64,000 bases of DNA. Origin: Methanorbis furvi (GTDB lineage: Archaea > Halobacteriota > Methanomicrobia > Methanomicrobiales > Methanocorpusculaceae). Within the stretch, counting starts at the first letter, position 1; every line of letters starts with the position of its first letter. The notes below the pieces were generated by a model. The model worked only from the letters and a program-made list of their open reading frames with translations. It was not told where the DNA came from and did no database searches. A program made the translations under genes and the position numbers. The DNA lies in NCBI RefSeq assembly GCF_032714615.1, contig NZ_JAWDKA010000001.1, positions 62,001 to 126,000 on the forward strand. The letters run 5' to 3'. Below are positions 35,534 to 44,227 of this stretch, one piece after another.

Positions 35534-37705
35534 ATGAGCGAGTCGGCGGGCGATTTTACCGATATTCTTACCCTTCTCAAGGACAATCCCCGCGGGATGT
35601 CCGTCACCGAGATCGCAGACGCCGCTCACCTCAACCGAAACACCATTGCACGCTACATGGACAATCTCCTCGTCTCCGGCCAGGTTGAGATGCGAACCTT
35701 TGGCAAAGCAAAGGTCTTCTTCATCTCAAAACGCGTGCCGGTCTCTGCAATGCTCAACCTCTCCTCAGAGATGGTGCTCTTAATCGACGAGAACCTGAAG
35801 ATCATCCAGGCCAACGAAGCACTTCTCTCATTCCTCTCCGTCGACGCCGAAGGTGTCGTTGGTTCGCTTGTCTACAGCGGCCCCTGCAATCTTCTGTGCA
35901 GCGACATGCTCGCGGATCATATCAGACGCGCACTTAGGGGCGACACCGTTCGCGGGGAGCTGCGGGTCTTTCATGAAGGGCGCGAGTGCTATCTTGATCA
36001 AAAGATCTACCCGATGGTGCTTGCCGACGGCAGGCCGGGGGTGACCGTCGTCCTTGACGACGTCACCGACCACAAAAACGCGGAGGCCGCCCTTGAACGA
36101 AGCGAAGCAATGTTCCGCCGTCTGGTCGAAACCGTCCGGGACTGTATCTGGTCGCTGGACGAGGACTCACTCATCCGCTACATCAGCCCCCAGATAACCG
36201 AAATATGCGGATACGCACCCGAGGAGCTGATCGGCCGCTCCTTTACTGAGTTCATGCCGCCGGGTGCAGGCTCACGTTTTTCCTGGGAACTTTCCGCGGA
36301 ACTTTCCAAAGAGACCGGGTTCACGCTTCTTGAGTTCCCGTTCATCTGTAAGGACGGCAGCCGCATCTACTGCGAGTTCTCAGGCACACCAGTGATCCTT
36401 GACAAAGAGTCAGGGATGTTCCTTGGCTACAACGGAGCGCTTCGCGATGTCACCGACCGCAGAAATGCTGAGCAGAATGTGAAGCGGTGGAAGCTGTTTC
36501 TTGATGGTGTGATGCACAATATTCCGGGCATCATCATCGTTACCGATACGAAGACCAACAAGATTGTGTACACGAACCGCGGGGCTGAACAGTATCTTGG
36601 CATCAACCGCGCCGAGCTGCGGAGCCTGTCCATCCCGAAGCTTCTCTCCCGTTTAGGGTCCACGCATCTTGCTGATGCGCATGATAAGGTGAAGGCGTTT
36701 GCAAAGCCGGTGAATGTTCCTGAGGACCGGATTGTGGTGAACGGCGATGTCCGTTATGTTTCTGCCCGCGTGCTGCCAATGGTTCTCTCCGCTGACCGCG
36801 AGTATCTGCTCACGATGGCAACCGACATCTCCGATGAGGTTGCTGACCGGAATCGGCAGCTTCAGACCCGCGAGCTTGCGTTTGTGCTTGAGGGTGTGAC
36901 GACGACGCAGGAGATCTGGAACTCGGCTCTGGAGATGCTGCCAAAGATCAGCGGGTTTACTGCGGTCGCGGTCTATCAGCGCAGTATTTTTGATGATTAT
37001 ATTCTCTTTATGTCAAAGAACGGCAGGTTTGCCCCGGCAATTCCTCTCGACTCGATTGTGGACCGGATCATCCGCAAGGGCGAGCCGGTGATCTTTGATG
37101 CGTATCGTATGGAGCTTTTTCCGGAGGGGACGCTGTCAACGATGGATGGTGCTGCGTCGCTTGTTCTGATGCCGGTGGTTCATGAGAGCAGGACGGTTGC
37201 CTGTATTGTGCTCGGTTCCACCGCCCCCCAGTCGCCGGACACGGTGCTCCGAGGTATTCTTATGTCAACGTCGTTTCAGATCAGTACCGTTGCTTCCCGC
37301 TGTCTGTTGCAGGAGAAACTGCAGCGCGAACGCGACCGGACACAGAGTTATCTGAATATTGCGGGTGTGATGCTGGTTGTGGTGCGCCGCGACGGGGTGA
37401 TTGAGATGATCAACCGGTACGGGGCAAAGATTCTCGGCTACAGTGAGGCTGAGCTGATTGGCAGGAACTGGTTTGAGGATGTTGTTCCGGCCCATGCCCG
37501 CGAGGCACGCCTTCAGGCGTTTGAGCAGCTGATCTCAGGCATGGTGGATGTGGAGGACCATGTCTACAGCGGCACGGTTCTGTGCAGTGACGGCACGGAA
37601 AAATCGATCCGGTGGCGCAACTCGCTTCTTCGCGAGGAGTGCGGAACGGTTGCGGGCGTGGTGTCCTCAGGGGAAATTATTCCTGATGAGGGTGCCGGGC
37701 AGTAA
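35534..37705 (+). CDS. PAS/GAF sensor with N-terminal helix-turn-helix, no kinase domain
   Basis: A 723-residue cytoplasmic protein. Residues 1-65 form a winged helix-turn-helix (GMSVTEIADAAHLNRNTIARYMDNLL). Then follow PAS domains at about 72-180, 190-310, 320-435 and 605-720, with a GAF-like domain at about 445-600. Typical PAS marks are YISPQITEICGYAPEELIGRSF and ILGYSEAELIGRNWFED. No histidine kinase, cyclase or response-regulator domain follows, so it probably senses a ligand or redox state and acts directly on DNA, a layout common in Methanomicrobia. There are no membrane segments. It is monocistronic. Confidence 0.85.
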   Translation: MSESAGDFTDILTLLKDNPRGMSVTEIADAAHLNRNTIARYMDNLLVSGQVEMRTFGKAKVFFISKRVPVSAMLNLSSEMVLLIDENLKIIQANEALLSFLSVDAEGVVGSLVYSGPCNLLCSDMLADHIRRALRGDTVRGELRVFHEGRECYLDQKIYPMVLADGRPGVTVVLDDVTDHKNAEAALERSEAMFRRLVETVRDCIWSLDEDSLIRYISPQITEICGYAPEELIGRSFTEFMPPGAGSRFSWELSAELSKETGFTLLEFPFICKDGSRIYCEFSGTPVILDKESGMFLGYNGALRDVTDRRNAEQNVKRWKLFLDGVMHNIPGIIIVTDTKTNKIVYTNRGAEQYLGINRAELRSLSIPKLLSRLGSTHLADAHDKVKAFAKPVNVPEDRIVVNGDVRYVSARVLPMVLSADREYLLTMATDISDEVADRNRQLQTRELAFVLEGVTTTQEIWNSALEMLPKISGFTAVAVYQRSIFDDYILFMSKNGRFAPAIPLDSIVDRIIRKGEPVIFDAYRMELFPEGTLSTMDGAASLVLMPVVHESRTVACIVLGSTAPQSPDTVLRGILMSTSFQISTVASRCLLQEKLQRERDRTQSYLNIAGVMLVVVRRDGVIEMINRYGAKILGYSEAELIGRNWFEDVVPAHAREARLQAFEQLISGMVDVEDHVYSGTVLCSDGTEKSIRWRNSLLREECGTVAGVVSSGEIIPDEGAGQ

Positions 37706-37761
37706 GTGCGTTTTTTCCATTAATTCGTTTATCGGTAAACACTGTTCGAATTTGGACAGCT

Positions 37762-37821
37762 CCGCCCACGGAAAAGCGGAACGCAGGCCGAAGGCATGCG
37801 TTCCGTTTTTCCGTGGGAGGC
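37762..37821. repeat. Short type A element (single hairpin)
   Basis: CCGCCCACGGAAAAGCGGAA, loop GCAGGCCGAAGGCATGC, complement to TTTTTCCGTGGGAGG. Very close to the short form at 24923, in the opposite orientation. Confidence 0.85.
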
Positions 37822-37869
37822 CAGAAATTAATAGGCAACACCAAAAAAAAATTATAAAAAAAATCCTTC

Positions 37870-39135
37870 TCAGATCTTCTTCTCGAGCGCCTTCTCAACG
37901 ATCTTAATCGCACACAGATCCCCGCACATCGAACAGGTCTCGCATGCACCATCGCGGTCATGCACCGCACGGGCATGATCACCAAACAGCGACAACGCAT
38001 ACTGCCCTTCCCAGTCAAGCGTTCTGCGTGCCTCAGCCATCGCCGCCTGACGCGGCAGCTCAGCCTCACGCCTGCGGGTCAGATCGCCCACATGCGCCGC
38101 AACCTTCGCAACCCGCGTCCCCTCAATAATATCCCTCGTATCAGGCAGCGCCAGATGCTCTGACGGCGACACCATACACAGGAAATCGGCCCCCGCAGCT
38201 GCTGCCGCAGCCCCGCCGATAGCGCCCGTAATATGATCATACCCGGGAGCAATATCAGTTACCAGCGGCCCGAGCAGATACAGCGGAGCAAAACCTGTGA
38301 TCTCCTTAATCATCTTCACATTATACGAAATCTCATTATAGTCCATGTGCCCCGGACCCTCAATCATCCGCTGCACACCTTTCGCGTGCGCAACACGGGC
38401 AAGTTTCCCGAGCGTCAGATACTCCTGCGACTTCGCAAGCCGTGTTGAGTCCACGTATGCGCCGGGCCGCATCCCATCCCCAAGCGACAGCGCAATCTCA
38501 TACTCATCCAAAATCTCCAGCAGATACTCATACTCAGCATACAGCGGATTCTCCTCGCCGGACGCAAGCATCATCGCCGTATGAAACGAGCCTCCGCGGG
38601 AGACAACGCCCATCACTCTTGGGTCCAGACGCAGCGTCTCCACCACCTCAAGATTCACCCCGCAGTGCAGCGTCATAAAATCCACGCCCTGCTCAGCCTG
38701 CTCACGGATAACCTTGAACAACAGATCAGCAGACAGATCAATCACATTGCCAGCACGCCGGACCGCCTCGTACACCGGCACCGTTCCGACCGGAATCGGG
38801 AGCTTTAGAATCTCCTTACGCATTGCTGCAAGATCGCCGCCGGTCGAGAGATCCATAATCGCGTCCGCACCGTTTGCAATCGCTGCGTTCGCTTTTTCTA
38901 TTTCCATCGTCGGATCGCACCGCTGACCCGACGTTCCGATATTCACGTTGACCTTCACCCTCGCCCCTTCTCCGATCACGCAGGGAGTATAGGGACGGCG
39001 GGCATTCTTCAGAAGAATCGTTCTGCCCGCGGCAATATTTCCGGCAAGCGCCTCAGGCGTCATGCCCTCGGCCTTTGCTGCCTCCACCAGACCAGAAAGG
39101 TCGCCGTTTCGGCAGTCACGAAGAATTGAGTGCAT
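37870..39135 (-). CDS. thiC: Phosphomethylpyrimidine synthase
   Basis: A 421-residue radical-SAM enzyme that rearranges AIR, an intermediate from the PurM reaction, into the thiamin pyrimidine. The conserved core has NVNIGTSGQRCDPTMEIEKA, GADAIMDLSTGG, RGGSFHTAMM and MIEGPGHMDYNEI. The C-terminal cluster motif CSMCGDLC (C-x2-C-x4-C) binds [4Fe-4S]. It lacks the N-terminal extension of the E. coli enzyme, as usual for archaea. No TPP riboswitch is seen upstream. Confidence 0.95.
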   Translation of the reverse strand: MHSILRDCRNGDLSGLVEAAKAEGMTPEALAGNIAAGRTILLKNARRPYTPCVIGEGARVKVNVNIGTSGQRCDPTMEIEKANAAIANGADAIMDLSTGGDLAAMRKEILKLPIPVGTVPVYEAVRRAGNVIDLSADLLFKVIREQAEQGVDFMTLHCGVNLEVVETLRLDPRVMGVVSRGGSFHTAMMLASGEENPLYAEYEYLLEILDEYEIALSLGDGMRPGAYVDSTRLAKSQEYLTLGKLARVAHAKGVQRMIEGPGHMDYNEISYNVKMIKEITGFAPLYLLGPLVTDIAPGYDHITGAIGGAAAAAAGADFLCMVSPSEHLALPDTRDIIEGTRVAKVAAHVGDLTRRREAELPRQAAMAEARRTLDWEGQYALSLFGDHARAVHDRDGACETCSMCGDLCAIKIVEKALEKKI

Positions 39136-39173
39136 TCGAATATATCATTTGTCCTCACGACTCATTATAGTGT

Positions 39174-39776
39174 ATGAGTGAACCCATTCGCTGGCTGCGT
39201 GAGATAGGCTGGCGTTCCAACTCCTATGTATGCGGCAGCATTCTCGTCGATGCTTCCCAGCCGGTGACAACAGTCGCCCCCTATAAAGACCAGATCGAAA
39301 CGATCGTCTTAACCCACGGCCATTATGATCATATGGCCAATGTCCGCGCTCTTGCAGACCTCTGCAATGCAGAGGTCTGTGTCGGTGCGGGCGATCTGAC
39401 ATTTCTTTCTGACGACTCGCTCTGCCTCTCAACACACTTCGGCGAGCATGCCCCAGGCATTTCAGCAACCCCGTTGAACAACGGGGACCGCGTCGGTGAG
39501 TTCGTGGTCATCAACACTCCCGGTCACACCCGCGGCAGTATCTGTCTCTACCGCGAGGAGGACGGTGCGTTAATTGCAGGGGATACGCTGTTCCCGCACG
39601 GTTCATTCGGCAGAACTGATCTCCCGACCGGCAATCACGCTGATCTCATCGCATCCGTGAACCGGCTTGCGGAGCTCCGCATTGAGTCACTCTGGTGCGG
39701 TCATGATATGCCTGTTCCGTCCGGTGCGATGCGTGATGTTCTCCTGTCTCAGGCGGAAGTCCCGAAGTATGGATAA
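39174..39776 (+). CDS. MBL-fold metallohydrolase
   Basis: A 200-residue metallo-beta-lactamase-fold protein of the glyoxalase II-like group. Metal ligands are visible in LTHGHYDHMAN (HxHxDH), INTPGHTRGSICLY, LIAGDTLFPHGSFGRTDLPTG, and the final histidine in LWCGHDMP. The substrate is unknown. Its last eight bases overlap the DUF123 gene, and it is divergent from thiC. Confidence 0.88.
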   Translation: MSEPIRWLREIGWRSNSYVCGSILVDASQPVTTVAPYKDQIETIVLTHGHYDHMANVRALADLCNAEVCVGAGDLTFLSDDSLCLSTHFGEHAPGISATPLNNGDRVGEFVVINTPGHTRGSICLYREEDGALIAGDTLFPHGSFGRTDLPTGNHADLIASVNRLAELRIESLWCGHDMPVPSGAMRDVLLSQAEVPKYG

Positions 39777-40221
39777 GGGGATCTACTGTCTGATTCTTGA
39801 GTGTACTGCTCCGCAGACGGTGCGAGTCGGTGCTCTTGGGGAACTGGATTTTCCTTCAGGCTGGTATCTGTATGCAGGCTCGGCCCTTGGGAGCGGCGGG
39901 CTCTCGCGGGTCAGCCGCCATGTCCGGTTCTATCGCGAGCAGTACCGAAAACCGAAGTGGCATATCGATTATCTTCTGGCGTCGCCTGAGGTCCGGCTCT
40001 GCAGGACGGTCTGTGCAAAGACCGAGTCGGATCTTGAGTGTGTGCTTGCGGCTTCTCTTGGAGGGGACGGGGTTCCTTCCTTCGGCTGCTCAGACTGCGA
40101 CTGTGCGACGCATCTGTTTTATCGGAAAGAGATGCCGGAGGCTGAGGTTCTTGCGGCGTTTGAGAGAACAGGGCTGTGCGGGTCGGTGCATGTGGTTGAT
40201 GAGATTTTGAAACGCGAATAG
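39769..40221 (+). CDS. DUF123 GIY-YIG-like nuclease-domain protein
   Basis: A 150-residue protein of the archaeal DUF123 family, related to GIY-YIG nucleases and in some species fused to endonuclease III. Marks are GIYCLILEC, FPSGWYLYAGSALGSGGLSRVSRH, KPKWHIDYLLA and FGCSDCDCATHLFY. The start at 39769 is inside the end of the MBL gene (8-base overlap). Its last four residues (LKRE) and stop are encoded by the end of a type B repeat. Confidence 0.85.
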   Translation: MDKGIYCLILECTAPQTVRVGALGELDFPSGWYLYAGSALGSGGLSRVSRHVRFYREQYRKPKWHIDYLLASPEVRLCRTVCAKTESDLECVLAASLGGDGVPSFGCSDCDCATHLFYRKEMPEAEVLAAFERTGLCGSVHVVDEILKRE

Positions 40222-40439
40222 CGCGAATAAAAAAATAATCTATGAATATCTAAACGAAAAATTCTGCCAAAAAAAAAAAATAAATAATTTTGATAATTTA
40301 TTAAAAACCGCCATTGGTGATTTTTTTTATTCGCGCTATTCCGCGAAGCGGTAAGCAGGCCGAAACGACTCCCGAAGGGGGAGTTTAACACGACGGAACG
40401 TCGTGTGGAAGGCATGCGATTCGCGCTATTCGCGTTTCA
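40208..40439. repeat. Type B inverted repeat element, copy 4, reaching into two genes
   Basis: The ends TGAAACGCGAATAGCGCGAA and ATTCGCGCTATTCGCGTTTC enter the 3' ends of the flanking convergent genes and provide the last codons and stops of both (LKRE-stop in each). Inside are a weak hairpin with CCGCCATTGGTGATT and the GC-rich module (GCGAAGCGGTAAGCAGGCCG ... GGAAGGCATGCGA). Confidence 0.88.
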
Positions 40440-41373
40440 GAGATTCTAATCTGGCCCCGACACTCAGATAATGTCCGTTCACCAGCTCAAACCCTGGCAT
40501 CTCCTTCTTTCCTTCCGGTTTCGCCGACAGAATACACAAAGCCCCGTCTCCGGTCATCACCACCGGCCCTTTTCGTTTCAGAACGTCCACCACCTGTCCG
40601 GGCTCCCCTGCATGCTCCCCGAAAACCCGCTCGCTCCGGTAGACCAGCAGCCGCTTTCCGTCAGGAAGCCTCGTGTTCGCACACGGCGCCGGCGACAGCC
40701 CGCGAATCCGGTTATGAATCATCCTCGCAGGCATCGACCAGTCAATCACACACTCCTCCTTTGTGATCGACGGAGCAAACGTCGCCTTCGCATGATCCTG
40801 CGGCGTTGCGCAAACATCTCCGGATGAAACTCTCTCCAGCGCTTCAACGAGCGCCTTGGCCCCGAGAGCTGCGAGCCGGTCATGCAGCTCCCCAAACGTC
40901 TCATCGCCCCCTACTGCAAGCGACTTTGAGAGAATCACGTCCCCTGCATCCAGGTCCTTTGTGATGTACATGATCGACACTCCCGCCTCCTCATCCCCAT
41001 TCAGCACCGAGTACTGCATCGGCGCTGCTCCGCGGTAGCGGGGCAGCAGAGAGCCATGAATATTGATGATCTTCTGCGGCGGCAGATTGATGATCTCATC
41101 AGGAATCATCATGCCAAACGCCACCACCACGCCGATATCAGCATGCAGCGCCGCAAGATCCGCGAACAACTGCGGATCCCTCATCGACTCAGGCTGAAAG
41201 ATCGGAATATCATGCGCAAGCGCATACTCCTTCACCGGCGAAAAAACAATCTTGTTCCCGCGTCGGTTCGGTTTGTCCACCCTTGTCACCACACCGACGA
41301 TCTCATGCTCAGCCGCGACCGCCTCAAGAGCCGGAACCGCATACGCAGGCGTCCCCATAAACAGAACTCTCAT
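40426..41373 (-). CDS. fmt: Methionyl-tRNA formyltransferase (bacterial type)
   Basis: A 315-residue protein equal in length and layout to bacterial Fmt. The N-terminal formyltransferase domain starts MRVLFMGTPAYAVPAL. The catalytic triad is Asn104 and His106 in IINIHGSLLPRYRGAAP and Asp142 in KDLDAGD; the SLLP loop is intact. The C-terminal OB-like tRNA-binding domain is present (IDWSMPARMIHNRIRGLSP). The gene overlaps def by four bases. Archaea normally start translation with unformylated methionine, so this pair is unexpected and probably acquired from bacteria. The formyl donor in a methanogen, and whether the initiator tRNA is really the substrate, are open. Confidence 0.88.
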   Translation of the reverse strand: MRVLFMGTPAYAVPALEAVAAEHEIVGVVTRVDKPNRRGNKIVFSPVKEYALAHDIPIFQPESMRDPQLFADLAALHADIGVVVAFGMMIPDEIINLPPQKIINIHGSLLPRYRGAAPMQYSVLNGDEEAGVSIMYITKDLDAGDVILSKSLAVGGDETFGELHDRLAALGAKALVEALERVSSGDVCATPQDHAKATFAPSITKEECVIDWSMPARMIHNRIRGLSPAPCANTRLPDGKRLLVYRSERVFGEHAGEPGQVVDVLKRKGPVVMTGDGALCILSAKPEGKKEMPGFELVNGHYLSVGARLESLKRE

Positions 41374-41861
41374 TCGGCCTTCTCCCCAGCAAGCCGCTCC
41401 AGATCGCGGGCTACCATCTTGCGTGCGATCGGTGTCAGCCGGTCGACGAACAGAACCCCGTCCAGATGATCATACTCATGCTGAAACACCCGTGCCGGAA
41501 AGTCCTTCAGCTCCTCTTCGATCGTCTCTCCGGTCTCGTTCTGATACCGCACCAAAATCCGCTTCGGTCTCCGGACTTTTTTGTGAACGCCCGGTATCGA
41601 GAGACATCCCTCCTCCATCTCAGATGTGGAGTTGCCGGCTGAAAGGATCTCGGGATTGATCACTTTGCGGAGTTTGTCGCCTGCATCCATCACAAAAAAA
41701 CGCTGAGGGACACCTATCTGCGGCGCGGCAAGCCCGACGCCGCGGCTGTTCCGCATGAAAGGCACCATCTCCTCGAGCTGTTGCACCAGTTCCGGCGTTA
41801 TTGCATCGACCGGCGTGCATCCGGCGGACAGGACCGTTTCTCCGTATATATAGACCCGCAT
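41370..41861 (-). CDS. def: Peptide deformylase
   Basis: A 163-residue peptide deformylase with all three active-site motifs: GVGLAAPQ (41-48), EGCLS (84-88, metal ligand C86) and HEYDH (128-132, metal ligands H128 and H132 and the catalytic glutamate). It removes formyl groups from the N-terminal methionine of new proteins. The start at 41861 (MRVYIYG) is chosen by family length; an ATG at 41891 is possible. It is directly coupled to fmt, the usual bacterial order, which supports joint function and joint transfer. Peptide deformylase is not part of the normal archaeal gene set. Confidence 0.9.
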   Translation of the reverse strand: MRVYIYGETVLSAGCTPVDAITPELVQQLEEMVPFMRNSRGVGLAAPQIGVPQRFFVMDAGDKLRKVINPEILSAGNSTSEMEEGCLSIPGVHKKVRRPKRILVRYQNETGETIEEELKDFPARVFQHEYDHLDGVLFVDRLTPIARKMVARDLERLAGEKAE

Positions 41862-41923
41862 GTATGGAATATATTGAACGGCAGAAATCATGAACACTTT
41901 GTTTTGGGGAATATTTCTGATAA

Positions 41924-41941
41924 AATAGGACTTATGCGGTG
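41924..41941. repeat. Single type C end
   Basis: AAAATAGGACTTATGCGGTG-like sequence, matching the ends at 21569, 21921 and 51308. No partner end was found nearby, so it is a solitary remnant upstream of def. Confidence 0.5.
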
Positions 41942-41999
41942 ACAAGTTGTGATACCACGAAAAGATTTAGTCGATTTTTTTGTGAGAGTACATGTTTCA

Positions 42000-42038
42000 G
42001 CCCACGGGACGCACGCCTGCGGCATGCATCCCGTGGGC
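42000..42038. repeat. Minimal type A hairpin
   Basis: GCCCACGGGACGCA, a loop with CGCCTGCGGCATG, then TGCATCCCGTGGGC. It is an outermost arm with a reduced GC-rich core, in the 327-base gap between def and the helicase-like gene. A TATA box CTATATATAGG (about 42101-42111) in the same gap probably serves the following gene. Confidence 0.7.
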
Positions 42039-42197
42039 ATCTCAAACATAATAGTACAACAACAACCAAAAATATACAATTATCATCTCAGAGAGCGCTA
42101 TATATAGGTCCGGGTTCTGACCCGTTGAACTCCCGCCAGCATAATCGAAGCGGAACCATTCCCTCACCTCCACTCACCCACTCCCAAGGTGATATTC

Positions 42198-43883
42198 ATG
42201 CCAAGTAGCGAACAAATCCACCCCAAAAATGCAGGTTCGGACTTCGGCAATCTTGCCGATTTCCTGACCCCGTTCGAACACAGTCAAAACGCCGTCTCTC
42301 CTTCCGAGGAGTCTCCGGTGTTTCCCGCTGTGTTCTATCTTCATGAAAAGATCACTGATTCAGTGAAGCAGGTGCATCTTGCACTCGCGCGGTTCAATGC
42401 CTCAGGCCATGGGCCTACGGTATTCCGACAGGACGGACATCTCGTCCGTGTTGTTCAAAACGAGGACGGCAGCTACGCTGTTGTCCCGCTGGACCGCAAC
42501 CGGCTTCGCCTGATCCTCTCGGAAGCCGGCACATGGAAACGCTTTTTGAAGGACGTCATCGTCGAGCCGCACAATGCCCTGCTGGATGCGGCGATCGCCG
42601 CTCCTTCGGAGCGGTATCGGCTGATTCCGGTGCTTGCCGGTCTGCACTCCGGCGTCCTCCTCAGAGCTGACGGAACGATTGCATGCACGGCAGGGTTTGA
42701 TGCGGCATCAGGATTTTTTCTGACAGCAACGCACACGCTTCCGCCAGTGCCCGAGCATCCGAGTGAATCGGATGTCGGTTTCGTCCGCGAGATGCTTGCC
42801 GATATTTTCGGCGAGTTTTTGTTTGCCGGTCCTGCGGACGCAGCGAACGCGGTTGCGGCATTGATGACTGCCGTTCTTCGTCCGACCATGCAGGGCCCGG
42901 TTCCTATCTGGGCGATCGACAAGAACACGCCGCGTGCCGGCGGAAGTCTTCTTGCCCTTGCGGTGGGCGCTCTTGCGTACGGCGAGGTTCCGATCGTGCA
43001 TGCGACGAGCCGTCGCCGCGATGAGATGGAGAAGATTGTGCGGATGACGGTCCGCGAGAATCTCGGATACGTTGTTCTGGACAATGTGGTTGCCGGAACC
43101 GACTGGACGCCTGAAGTTCTGCTTTCGGCGACTTCGGGATCCGGACGGGTGATGTCCCGGAACATGGGAACCTACTCTTCGTTTACCGGAAAAACTCCGG
43201 CGTTTTTTGTGGTGAACGGGGTGCATCTGAACATCCGGGCTGACGTGACCGGCAGAATGTTTCTGGTGCGGCTCGCTGCACCAAAGGCCTGGCAGGAGAT
43301 TCGTTTCTCCCGCACAAAGACCGAGCTGCTGGAACTTGCGTCCGCGATGCACCCGCAGGCGGTCTGGGGCGTTGCGGTGCTGCTCCGGTTTTGGCAACAG
43401 GCAGGCGAGCCTGCATTCAGGCTCGTGTCCGGGAATCTGTCGGAGTTTCCCGAGTGGCTGCGTGTGGTGGGCGGCGCTCTTGCGCACGCCGGCTGGTCTG
43501 CGGTTCTGGCCAATCAGGGCGAGATGCAGAGCGAGGAGAACGAGGCGGATGTTGAAGGGGCTGAGTTGGTGGCGGCGCTGTATGCGGTGTTTGGCGAGAG
43601 AGCATTTTCAGCGAAGGCGCTGCTGAAGATTCTGGTTGCGGAAGGTGCCGCCCGAAAGAGCGGGACCGGGCATGAGGGTCTGCTGAATTATGCGGATGAG
43701 GCGATGATCCGGTCCGCGGTTTCTGGCACGCTCTCTTCGGTGAAGGTGGGAATGTGGCTGAAAGAGTATGTGGGGACACGGTTTGCAGGAGCAGAGTGGT
43801 ATGTGGAGAGATCTGATGTTAGAATCGAAAACGTTCGACAGTATCATCTCGTTCCGGTGGAGAGTCAAACTGTCCTCTGCTAA
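42198..43883 (+). CDS. Plasmid/phage-type helicase-like ATPase with degenerate P-loop
   Basis: A 561-residue protein that follows the layout of large plasmid and phage primase-helicase ATPases: a beta-rich N-terminal part with VLLRADGTIACTAGFDAASGFFL, RPTMQG before the ATPase domain, Walker B-like YVVLDNV (about 291-297), an arginine region SGRVMSRNMG, and VNGVHLNIRADVTGRMFLVRL. In the place of the Walker A motif it reads TPRAGGSLLA, where relatives have a GTGKS-type sequence; the lysine is missing. ATP hydrolysis is therefore doubtful. It starts at ATG 42198 after GGTGAT. No integrase or replication gene is beside it, so it looks like a remnant of an integrated element or a domesticated gene. 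Confidence 0.68.
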   Translation: MPSSEQIHPKNAGSDFGNLADFLTPFEHSQNAVSPSEESPVFPAVFYLHEKITDSVKQVHLALARFNASGHGPTVFRQDGHLVRVVQNEDGSYAVVPLDRNRLRLILSEAGTWKRFLKDVIVEPHNALLDAAIAAPSERYRLIPVLAGLHSGVLLRADGTIACTAGFDAASGFFLTATHTLPPVPEHPSESDVGFVREMLADIFGEFLFAGPADAANAVAALMTAVLRPTMQGPVPIWAIDKNTPRAGGSLLALAVGALAYGEVPIVHATSRRRDEMEKIVRMTVRENLGYVVLDNVVAGTDWTPEVLLSATSGSGRVMSRNMGTYSSFTGKTPAFFVVNGVHLNIRADVTGRMFLVRLAAPKAWQEIRFSRTKTELLELASAMHPQAVWGVAVLLRFWQQAGEPAFRLVSGNLSEFPEWLRVVGGALAHAGWSAVLANQGEMQSEENEADVEGAELVAALYAVFGERAFSAKALLKILVAEGAARKSGTGHEGLLNYADEAMIRSAVSGTLSSVKVGMWLKEYVGTRFAGAEWYVERSDVRIENVRQYHLVPVESQTVLC

Positions 43884-44227
43884 TACTCTGCTACCCTTAT
43901 CATCTTTTTTTTGGTTGAATCTTGGTATTTTTTGCTATGGGATGTTTCAATTAGATATTGCTAGGTTGCCTGATTGAGTGTATTTATGGTTTGGATCATA
44001 TGGTCCTCTTCTGTTGTCATTTTTGAAGGTTGTGAAATTCCTCTGAACCTAGCAACATAGCAATTACATTATTTTTGTGGGTAAAATTTCTGTTTGAGAG
44101 AGAAACAATCCTATCTCTTGTTGGAATGGCTAGCATGTGGATAGTGTTTTTTGTGACATTTTTATAAGATATTATATATTCAATTGTGATACGAATATTT
44201 ATCATTGAAAAAAAATAATTATCACAT
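43884..44227. other. AT-rich intergenic region
   Basis: No gene is visible. Base composition changes sharply to AT-rich, marking the start of a segment that differs from its surroundings. A TATA-like ATTATATATTC at about 44169-44179 should drive the next two genes. Confidence 0.45.

Noticed and set aside
39136-39173. Possible TPP riboswitch before thiC
   Set aside because: The gap to the divergent gene is only 38 bases and carries no THI-box sequence.
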